Shown here: positions 58,023-64,000 of the stretch, one piece after another
Position numbering within the stretch: the first letter of the stretch is position 1
Layout: each line of letters opens with the position of its first letter
From: Methanohalobium evestigatum Z-7303
Lineage (GTDB): Archaea; Halobacteriota; Methanosarcinia; Methanosarcinales; Methanosarcinaceae
DNA: 64,000 bases
NCBI RefSeq assembly: GCF_000196655.1
Contig: NC_014253.1
Coordinates: 2,125,423-2,189,422 of the forward strand
Direction: 5' to 3'
Notes under the pieces: generated by a model
What the model saw: the letters and a program-made list of their open reading frames with translations, nothing else
Told to the model about the DNA's origin: nothing
Databases searched by the model: none
Made by a program: the position numbers and the translations under genes

Positions 58023-58943
58023 TCACTCTCTCAGTTTCCTGCCTGTAAGTTTTAAAAAAACGTCTTCAAGTGTAGCTGAACGGACTGTTATTTTTTCGAA
58101 TTCACACTCCTTCATTAGTCGGTCTGAGATATCTTTAGGCTCATTTGTATATATTTGTACAGTACTATCAAGGGTTTCATAATTGATATCGGTTTTATTC
58201 AGACAGGATATAACAGGCTTTGTGTTGTCTACTTCAACTACATCAGAACCTATATATTTTTTAACTATATCATCAGGGTCTCCTTCAATCAGAATTTGTC
58301 CGTAATCCATGATAACCAGTCTATCACATAGATACGCTGCTTCTTCCAGATAATGGGTAGTAAGTACAATTGTTACATTTTGCTTTTTTAAACCCCTGAT
58401 TTTTTCCCATAATAGATGCCTTGCCTGAGGGTCAAGACCCACTGTAGGTTCATCCAGTATCAGTAAACTCGGGTTGTTAACAAGAGCTCTTGCCAGTATT
58501 AGACGTCTTTTCATTCCGCCTGATAACATGTAAGTCATTACGTCTTTTTTCTCTTCCAGTTGCACAAATTCAAGTAAACTATTGACACGTTCTTTACTTT
58601 CCTTTTTTGGAATGTCAAAATATCGAGAATAAACAAATAGGTTTTCATATACAGTAAAATCAGGGTCAAGGTTGTTTTCCTGTGGGACAACGCCTATGTT
58701 TTTTTTTATTTCTTTTTGATGTGTGTTTACATCCATCCCGAATACTTCAAGTTTACCATCATCCTTGGGTGAAACACACTGTATCATCCTCATGGCAGTG
58801 GTTTTACCTGCACCGTTTGGTCCCAGAAATCCGAAAACTTCGCTTTTCTCCACTGTAAAATTTATGCCATCAACAGCAACAAGTTCTCCGAATTTCTTTT
58901 GCAGGTTTTGAGCAACAATAACTGGAGCTATGAAATCCACCAC
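58023..58943 (-). CDS. ABC-2 type transporter ATPase
   Basis: 306 residues. GFLGPNGAGKTTAMRMIQ (Walker A), VVPQENNLDPDFT (Q loop), YMLSGGMKRRLILARAL (signature), LLILDEPTVGLDPQAR (Walker B), and a C-terminal domain typical of DrrA-type exporters. First gene of the pair. Confidence 0.92.
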   Translation of the reverse strand: MVDFIAPVIVAQNLQKKFGELVAVDGINFTVEKSEVFGFLGPNGAGKTTAMRMIQCVSPKDDGKLEVFGMDVNTHQKEIKKNIGVVPQENNLDPDFTVYENLFVYSRYFDIPKKESKERVNSLLEFVQLEEKKDVMTYMLSGGMKRRLILARALVNNPSLLILDEPTVGLDPQARHLLWEKIRGLKKQNVTIVLTTHYLEEAAYLCDRLVIMDYGQILIEGDPDDIVKKYIGSDVVEVDNTKPVISCLNKTDINYETLDSTVQIYTNEPKDISDRLMKECEFEKITVRSATLEDVFLKLTGRKLRE

Positions 58944-59007
58944 CTTGGATTCTTAAACATTAACTTTAAGATGCAGATGAAATGAAAAGGGAATATTGAC
59001 ATGCAAG

Positions 59008-59373
59008 TTATTCAGATGTTTCTTTTTCCATTTTTTCCAGTTCTTTTGGAGAAATCTGTTCAAGCTTATCAGGGTCTGTAACATCCTTATGAACAAAAAG
59101 CCCACACCAGCAGCGTTTCATTATATCAAAGTGTTTTCTGTTAAAGGGTATGCAGGGGCATACAAGTTTCATATCCTCTTCACGGTTTCCTGGAAGTGCC
59201 TGACATGGACAATAAGGAGCACCCTTTTCCCTTTCAGTCATAACTTCCTGTTCAAGCAGGAAATCAACAAGTTCTTCATCAGGGCTGAATTTGTATCCCA
59301 GCGGGTCTACTACTCTGGTGAATAATTCTCTCAGTTTATTTTTTCTTCTTTCAGTTCGTGCTTCGGAAGACAT
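59008..59373 (-). CDS. Ferredoxin:thioredoxin reductase catalytic subunit-like protein
   Basis: 121 residues. Cysteine pattern PYCPCQALPG, LVCPCIPFN and RCWCGLFV matches the FTR catalytic chain, where a 4Fe-4S cluster next to a redox disulfide passes electrons from ferredoxin to thiols. Methanosarcina has related ferredoxin:disulfide reductases. No variable subunit is nearby. Twelve bases after the glutaredoxin-like gene, so the substrate may be that protein. Confidence 0.92.
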   Translation of the reverse strand: MSSEARTERRKNKLRELFTRVVDPLGYKFSPDEELVDFLLEQEVMTEREKGAPYCPCQALPGNREEDMKLVCPCIPFNRKHFDIMKRCWCGLFVHKDVTDPDKLEQISPKELEKMEKETSE

Positions 59374-59385
59374 ATTATAACCCTT

Positions 59386-59643
59386 TTATTCTTCAATACC
59401 CAGTAATTCAGCATATTTTTTCGGTTTATATCCGATAATAACCTCGTCCCCGATTATAACAAATGGAGTGGCTGTACTTCCCGCTTCACGTTTCATTTCC
59501 TCAATTATCCTTTCTTTTTCGTTTTCGTCTTTTAATTTGTCGATGTCAACATAATCATAAGGAATTTTTCTTTTTTCAAAAAACTTCTTAGTTTTTTTAC
59601 ACCACGGACATGTGCTGAGCGTATACATGAACACTTTTTCCAT
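59386..59643 (-). CDS. Glutaredoxin-like (NrdH-type) protein
   Basis: 85 residues with the active-site CPWC in MYTLSTCPWCKKTKKFF and TPFVIIGDEVIIGY. As methanogens lack glutathione, it is probably reduced by thioredoxin reductase or by the adjacent FTR-like enzyme. Its ATG overlaps the Rieske stop by one base (TAATG). Confidence 0.92.
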   Translation of the reverse strand: MEKVFMYTLSTCPWCKKTKKFFEKRKIPYDYVDIDKLKDENEKERIIEEMKREAGSTATPFVIIGDEVIIGYKPKKYAELLGIEE

Positions 59644-59963
59644 TATCTCCCCTCTTCAAGATTTACGTATATGCTTCCTTCTGATATTTTTGTCTGGTAA
59701 GTTGGAATTTTTATTTCATTTGCAGTAACAAATTCACCGGTTCTTACATCAAATTTCCAGTCATGACAAGGACATTTTACTGTATACCCTTCAAGAGAAC
59801 CTTTTGACAGCAGGCATTCCATGTGTGCGCATTTATTTGATAGTGCATAGATTTCTCTGTCTATTTTTACAAGAAGTATAAGGTTGCCTTCTAATTTGAT
59901 ACCTTTTAAACTATTATCCTGTAAACTGCTTTCATCAATTGCAAAAACCCAAGATTCAGTTAT
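59643..59963 (-). CDS. Rieske-type [2Fe-2S] protein, probable ATA start
   Basis: 106 residues if it starts at ATA 59963. CAHMECLL and KCPCHDWKFDVRTGEFV give the Rieske ligand pairs (C-x-H normally; here C-A-H, then C-P-C-H). Resembles small Rieske ferredoxins of the NirD/toluene-dioxygenase type. The frame has an in-frame TAG immediately before ATA and no ATG, GTG or TTG before the conserved region; GGGGG lies six bases upstream of the ATA. First of three cotranscribed redox genes with the glutaredoxin-like and FTR-like proteins. Confidence 0.85.
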   Translation of the reverse strand: MTESWVFAIDESSLQDNSLKGIKLEGNLILLVKIDREIYALSNKCAHMECLLSKGSLEGYTVKCPCHDWKFDVRTGEFVTANEIKIPTYQTKISEGSIYVNLEEGR

Positions 59964-60130
59964 CTAATTCCCCCTGAAAAGATTAAAAGCAATATATTTC
60001 TCCCTTTCTTAATAATTAACATCAAATAATATTAACTTTTCCTTCCAACCTGATAACTTAGCACTTCTATTGGGGTTAGTTTTTAGTGACATGAATTAGA
60101 TACATTCATACTTACTAATGGTGGGAGTAT

Positions 60131-61114
60131 ATGCACTTAAACAACGTTAAACTAATTGTATTGCTATCCTTTTTAACGTTTATATTCATATCTGGATGTG
60201 TCAGCAATCCTTCTCAAACAAATAATTTAACAGAAGAGGAAACTGCTCAGGGAATTGAGCTTACAGATGATGGACAAAAATACCTTGTTCATCCTGATAA
60301 ACTGGTTTCTGGAGGACCTGGTAAAGATGGAATCCCATCGATAGACAGTCCAACGTACAACACAGTTGATGAGGCTGACAGATATCTAAGCGATGACGAA
60401 CTTGTGATGGCTCTCAACTATAATGGCAAAAAGCAGGTTTATCCCTTGCAGATTATGGTCTGGCATGAGATAGTCAATGATAATATAAACAATCAACCGG
60501 TTTTGATAACTTATTGTCCATTATGTGGTTCAACTCTTGCTTTTGAAAGAAAGGTACAGGGAGATGAGGTAGAATTTGGAACATCTGGTAAACTTTATAA
60601 CTCCAATCTGGTTATGTATGACAGAAAAACCGATACATACTGGGCACAGCTTACAGGGCAGGCTATAGTAGGGGAATTGACAGGTGAGGAATTAACCCCT
60701 ATATCAATAGATACCGTTTACTGGGGAGACTGGAAGAGATCACACCCGGATTCTCAGGTATTGAGCCGGGATACAGGAGCCAGGCGTCCCTACGGAGAAG
60801 ACCCGTACACAGGTTATTATAATGATAGTTCGCTGTTGTTTCCTGTAGAAAACAGGGATAACAGGATCCATCCAAAGACCGTTGTTTTTGGTATTAAAGT
60901 AAATGACAGTTTCAAAGCGTATCAAGAAGATGATTTAAAGAATCAGGGTACAATCAGTGACAATGTCAGTGGAACTGATATTGAAATTGAACGCAATGAT
61001 ACAGGAATAGTAAGTGTAACCAATCTGGATACGGGTGAGAAAATCATCAAAGTAAGAACATTCTGGTTTGCGTGGTATGCTTTTCATCCAGAAACTGCCC
61101 TATATTCAAAATGA
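60131..61114 (+). CDS. DUF3179 lipoprotein
   Basis: 327 residues. A signal peptide of lipoprotein type ends at the lipobox FISGC (Cys 23). The body has LQIMVWHEIVND, ITYCPLCGSTLAFER and FWFAWYAFHPET, which define DUF3179, an extracytoplasmic domain of unknown function with a conserved C-x2-C that may bind metal. GGTGGGAG precedes the ATG. Divergent from the Rieske operon. Confidence 0.87.
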   Translation: MHLNNVKLIVLLSFLTFIFISGCVSNPSQTNNLTEEETAQGIELTDDGQKYLVHPDKLVSGGPGKDGIPSIDSPTYNTVDEADRYLSDDELVMALNYNGKKQVYPLQIMVWHEIVNDNINNQPVLITYCPLCGSTLAFERKVQGDEVEFGTSGKLYNSNLVMYDRKTDTYWAQLTGQAIVGELTGEELTPISIDTVYWGDWKRSHPDSQVLSRDTGARRPYGEDPYTGYYNDSSLLFPVENRDNRIHPKTVVFGIKVNDSFKAYQEDDLKNQGTISDNVSGTDIEIERNDTGIVSVTNLDTGEKIIKVRTFWFAWYAFHPETALYSK

Positions 61115-61189
61115 TGGGGCCGCGGAGATTTGAACTCCGGTCACAAGACCCCCAGCCTTGAAGGATGGTCCAGGCTACCCTACGGCCCC
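61115..61189 (-). tRNA. tRNA-Pro (anticodon GGG)
   Basis: Seven-pair acceptor stem GGGGCCG with CGGCCCC, anticodon stem CAAGG/TCTTG with loop CTGGGGG (anticodon GGG, codons CCC and CCU), T arm CGGAG-TTCAAAT-CTCCG, discriminator A. No intron, and the CCA tail is not encoded. Confidence 0.95.
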
Positions 61190-61247
61190 TCAGGTATGGG
61201 GTAGCATACAATAGTCGAGGATATTAATATACTTTTCACCATTTTAT

Positions 61248-61979
61248 TTAAAAATTCCATGACCTGTATGCTTCCAGTATATCTTTACCTTCTACAAAAA
61301 CCAGATTGTGCTTTCTGGCGTATTCCATTGCATCGTCTTTGGATAGTGCTTTCCCGTTGTTGTCATCAAGCATTTCGCAGACGACCATTGCAGGGGTTAT
61401 ACCAGACATATTTGCGATGGCTATTGAAAGTTCGGTCTGACCCATTCTTTTATTGACTTCTCCTTCTGCAGCTTTAAGGATTGCAACATGTCCAGGAGAC
61501 CTGAATTCAGCTCCAAAATCAAAATCTTCACCATTAATTGTTTTTTGAACAGCTTCCCCAAGTTTATTAATAGTTAATGAACGGTCGTTGTCAGGTATTC
61601 CTGTACGAGTATCCCTATGATTTACCCACAATGAAAAGGATGACCGTGTATCATATTCAAGATCACCGCTTTGCTCAACAATTGACTTGAGAGAATTGTT
61701 TGTTCTGGATGCTTCTTTGAGGACATCTGCCATAAAAGGGAGCCCAAAATTGTTAGAAGCACGAAAATCGATGGCTGTACAAATAAGCCCTCCTCCATCT
61801 TTTCGCATCCATTTAACATCTGCTGGAGTTATTGATGTAGCAGGTACCGTTAGGTCAGTTTCACCTTCCCGTCCTTCTGAATCATACAGTAGAAACATCT
61901 GCCCGTTTTTTGCGGCATCTATAACTTTTCTGACAGTTTCATTCTGGTTATTGGATGAATTCATTTTTATTACTCTCAT
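61248..61979 (-). CDS. ribB: 3,4-dihydroxy-2-butanone 4-phosphate synthase
   Basis: 243 residues. MFLLYDSEGREGETDLTVPA, then DGGGLICTAID, RTGIPDNDRSLTI and FRSPGHVAILKA are RibB hallmarks. Supplies the four-carbon unit for riboflavin and, in archaea, the F420 relatives. Start at 61979 overlaps the ribK stop by four bases; a second in-frame Met five codons on is possible. Confidence 0.95.
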   Translation of the reverse strand: MRVIKMNSSNNQNETVRKVIDAAKNGQMFLLYDSEGREGETDLTVPATSITPADVKWMRKDGGGLICTAIDFRASNNFGLPFMADVLKEASRTNNSLKSIVEQSGDLEYDTRSSFSLWVNHRDTRTGIPDNDRSLTINKLGEAVQKTINGEDFDFGAEFRSPGHVAILKAAEGEVNKRMGQTELSIAIANMSGITPAMVVCEMLDDNNGKALSKDDAMEYARKHNLVFVEGKDILEAYRSWNF

Positions 61980-62650
61980 GGATATTTGTGATTGTTTTGT
62001 TTTAACAGGATTTTTACATCATCCCCATCGTTCAGGTTGAGTTTTTTACGCAGGTTAACAGATGCAATAATTTCCAGCAGGTCGCTTGGATAATGAGAAC
62101 GTGACGGCAGGATTATGGCACATTCAATATCTTCAATTATGGCTTTGTAACATTTACCACTCCCAAACGTTCTTTCACCATCAGTAAAGCCGTTTATCTG
62201 GGTTGCTGGTAATTCTTCAAGTTTTTCACGTGTATGTTTGCTATAATTTGCCAGACACACATTCAGTGTTCCCGGATATGGCGTAAAGTTTAACTTGTTT
62301 TCAAACTGTTTTTTGTATCCATCAAGGTTGATGTAGTATTTCCCTTCCCCCAGTCCATTGACTACATAACCATATAGTTCTATGTCACCTTCTTTTTCAA
62401 AAATCCTCAGATAATCTGCGTATTCATCACGAAGTTTTTTTAAACCCTGTTCTGTAACTGTTATCAATTGTCCGTCCTGTACAATTTCTCTGTTGATGAG
62501 ATTTTCATCATCCAGTTTTTTAAGTATCCTTGCTGCGGTCTTGGAACTTGAAGATATATGCTCTGTAAATTCACTGGATGATATCTTTATGCATTCATCA
62601 ACAGCACCCAATAGTGCAAGTTTTTTAAGAGATTCAATAGAACAGGGCAT
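61976..62650 (-). CDS. ribK: CTP-dependent riboflavin kinase with N-terminal HTH
   Basis: 224 residues from ATG 62650 (MPCSIESLKKLALLG), following GGTGG; an upstream ATG 62740 lacks support. A winged-helix N-terminal domain, then the RibK domain with GLGEGKYYINLDGYKKQF, NFTPYPGTLNVCL and a C-terminal IILPSRSHYPSDLLEIIA. Uses CTP to make FMN in archaea; the HTH suggests it may also act as regulator of riboflavin genes. Cotranscribed with ribB. Confidence 0.95.
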   Translation of the reverse strand: MPCSIESLKKLALLGAVDECIKISSSEFTEHISSSSKTAARILKKLDDENLINREIVQDGQLITVTEQGLKKLRDEYADYLRIFEKEGDIELYGYVVNGLGEGKYYINLDGYKKQFENKLNFTPYPGTLNVCLANYSKHTREKLEELPATQINGFTDGERTFGSGKCYKAIIEDIECAIILPSRSHYPSDLLEIIASVNLRKKLNLNDGDDVKILLKQNNHKYP

Positions 62651-62747
62651 TAATAAACCACCTGTCGACTCATATTTGAGTTGTAACCGTCTCATATATG
62701 AGGCAGAAGATAATAAATGTTTTGACTGGAATATCTGCATAAAAATG

Positions 62748-63428
62748 TTATTTTAACCGGGCCAGAATTCCTAAATGGTCTTCATGGTTGGGTTCAAGTT
62801 CACTTCTTTTTAAAATTTCAAACTCCACAGCAAAATCCTTGGTAAGTTTTTTTACTTCTTCTTTGAATATTTTTTTCGGATTTGCTACGGTATCAATACT
62901 TCTGGCTTTTATTGCAAGTAAAAGAAAACCATCTTTTTTGAGAAATGCTTCTGCATTTTTTGCAGCAATTTCTGCTTGATTCGGCTGGGAAACATCCTGA
63001 AAAATAACATCCACTTTTTCTACAATATGTGAATAGTGGCTCGGATGTCCAGCATCTGCAAGGACAGGTATTATATTGGGACGCTTTTCACACAACATCA
63101 CTAAGTCTCGCATTGTTCGGGATGAAAATTCCACAGCATATATCAGCCCATTGGTGGCAATATCAGAAATATGACTGACAGTAGTTCCAGAAGCAGCACC
63201 AAGGTACAGTACTTTGGATTCAGGGCTGAGAGGGACGTCAAATTTTTTTAGAACCATCGCCCCGAATTTGCTACGGTGTACATCCCACCTTCGGTACTCT
63301 ACATCATCAACCACTACTAATGGTTCTGAATATACACTATTTCCGGGATTTAGGTTTCTGGTTGCAAGTTGCTTCTTTTTACCTTTTGAGAGTTCAAAAA
63401 TACCCTGTGAAATTTCTTTAATGTCCAT
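62748..63428 (-). CDS. flpA: Fibrillarin-like rRNA/tRNA 2'-O-methyltransferase
   Basis: 226 residues. The SAM-binding VLYLGAASGTTVSHISDI, AVEFSSRTMRDLV and QDVSQPNQAEIA are typical of archaeal fibrillarin, the catalytic subunit of C/D box RNPs with Nop5 and L7Ae. Follows nop5 by about 30 bases. Confidence 0.96.
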   Translation of the reverse strand: MDIKEISQGIFELSKGKKKQLATRNLNPGNSVYSEPLVVVDDVEYRRWDVHRSKFGAMVLKKFDVPLSPESKVLYLGAASGTTVSHISDIATNGLIYAVEFSSRTMRDLVMLCEKRPNIIPVLADAGHPSHYSHIVEKVDVIFQDVSQPNQAEIAAKNAEAFLKKDGFLLLAIKARSIDTVANPKKIFKEEVKKLTKDFAVEFEILKRSELEPNHEDHLGILARLK

Positions 63429-63457
63429 TTTTTGTTCCTGTCCTGTTTAAAACTGGA

Positions 63458-64000
63458 TTACTTTTTTGATTTGTTTTTACCGGGTGGATATGGATAGGTA
63501 TTTTTGATATTATTTATTTTCTCGTCCAGATTAATGGACAATTTATCGTTAACTTCACCAGAATAGTAATCAATTCTTGCAGCAAGGCTTATCTTGGAGG
63601 CAAAAGCTCGTGCAATTTTGCCTCTCTGCCACCATGGAGCGTTTTTTATCAATGGATGGTTGAATATAACACCGTGTTTAGGGGATGTTGCACGGGATCG
63701 GAGATGTTTGAACAGTGCGTTATTTGCACCTATAACCTGTATGGTACTTGATGGCAGGCTTGCAAGTCTTTCCAGACTACCTGTCATACTGATAAGCCGG
63801 GATCCAAGAAGAGCTCCTGCTATATTGGTCAGGTTCGGAGCCGCGTGTTCCACATTTTCCACTATGTAATCCTCGATTTCTTTACGGTTTTTGTAGAAGC
63901 TGCAGAGGTTTATAGCAAAATCTTTGATTATCTTTTCTTCAGAACCTGAAAGTTCAGCTCCCATTGAATCATTTGCTATAGAGTACCATTCATTATCCTG
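63458..64000 (-). CDS. nop5: C/D box RNP scaffold Nop5 (N-terminus beyond window)
   Basis: About 180 codons of the C-terminal part are visible; the frame continues through DNEWYSIAND beyond the right edge, so ATG 63964 is internal. The Nop domain AAPNLTNIAGALLGSRLISM, then LASLPSSTIQVIGANNALFK and GVIFNHPLIKNAPWWQRG match Nop56/58-like proteins that bind kink-turn RNA and fibrillarin. The tail is short and Lys-rich. Confidence 0.94.
   Translation of the reverse strand, partial: QDNEWYSIANDSMGAELSGSEEKIIKDFAINLCSFYKNRKEIEDYIVENVEHAAPNLTNIAGALLGSRLISMTGSLERLASLPSSTIQVIGANNALFKHLRSRATSPKHGVIFNHPLIKNAPWWQRGKIARAFASKISLAARIDYYSGEVNDKLSINLDEKINNIKNTYPYPPGKNKSKK

Overview
The window reads as chromosome of a methylotrophic methanogen of the Methanosarcinaceae. 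The markers are mer next to a free-standing fpoF (the F420H2 dehydrogenase input subunit), group I chaperonins (groES-groEL) and bacterial-type MutS-MutL in an otherwise archaeal gene set (RadA, NreA, aIF1, Cdc48, fibrillarin, Nop5, CTP-dependent RibK). Low GC and acidic proteins fit a halophilic genus such as Methanohalobium or a relative; the genus is inference. None of the roughly 65 intact stop codons I read is TAG. The only TAG I found inside a gene sits in an otherwise complete oxidoreductase, as expected if the organism decodes UAG as pyrrolysine.

Layout. 1-3.7 kb: rad50-mre11 repair operon (rad50 runs off the left edge). 3.7-4.9 kb: a rubredoxin/metallo-beta-lactamase gene broken by a truncated TnpB element. 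5-9.4 kb: flavoprotein, hemD, nadM, fpoF, mer. 9.6-10.1 kb: a collapsed second TnpB element that keeps structured ends. 10.2-20.1 kb: a redox and oxygen-defence island with desulforedoxin-like protein, two DUF2180 proteins, AhpD-like protein, pentahaem cytochrome c, Isf-type flavoprotein, FAD/NAD(P)H oxidoreductase with in-frame TAG, rubrerythrin, AfpA, a second rubrerythrin-like protein, F420H2 oxidase FprA, a CGGC protein and a ferredoxin; it is interrupted by ino1 and a DUF429 gene on the other strand. 20.1-23.6 kb: a CBS-protein plus Kef-type antiporter cassette present twice in tandem. 23.8-24.2 kb: debris of a P-type proton ATPase. 24.3-25.8 kb: a radical SAM enzyme of the Tes/MJ0619 family.

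26-45 kb is mostly core: ArsR and NikR regulators, purC, nreA, an HTH regulator, aIF1, DUF192, purL, an iron-uptake operon (feoB, unlisted zinc ribbon, DtxR regulator), a TRAM RNA-binding protein, larC, cdc48, a PRC-barrel protein, phosphoglycolate phosphatase, radA, coaD, a TIM-barrel protein, and groESL with a divergent HTH regulator. 46.7-51.7 kb: cobalt/nickel ECF uptake (cbiMNQO) with corrin genes cbiD and cbiE. 51.7-56.3 kb: mutS-mutL. 56.5-60 kb: WrbA, an ABC-2 exporter, and a redox trio (Rieske protein, glutaredoxin-like protein, ferredoxin:thioredoxin reductase). 60-64 kb: DUF3179 lipoprotein, tRNA-Pro(GGG), ribK-ribB, and fibrillarin with Nop5 (running off the right edge).

Themes that tie the window together are low-potential electron transfer to oxygen and peroxide scavenging (F420H2, flavodoxin-fold proteins, haem c, rubrerythrin), metal economy (Fe, Ni, Co), and several unusual translation signals: the in-frame TAG and three redox genes with no conventional start codon.
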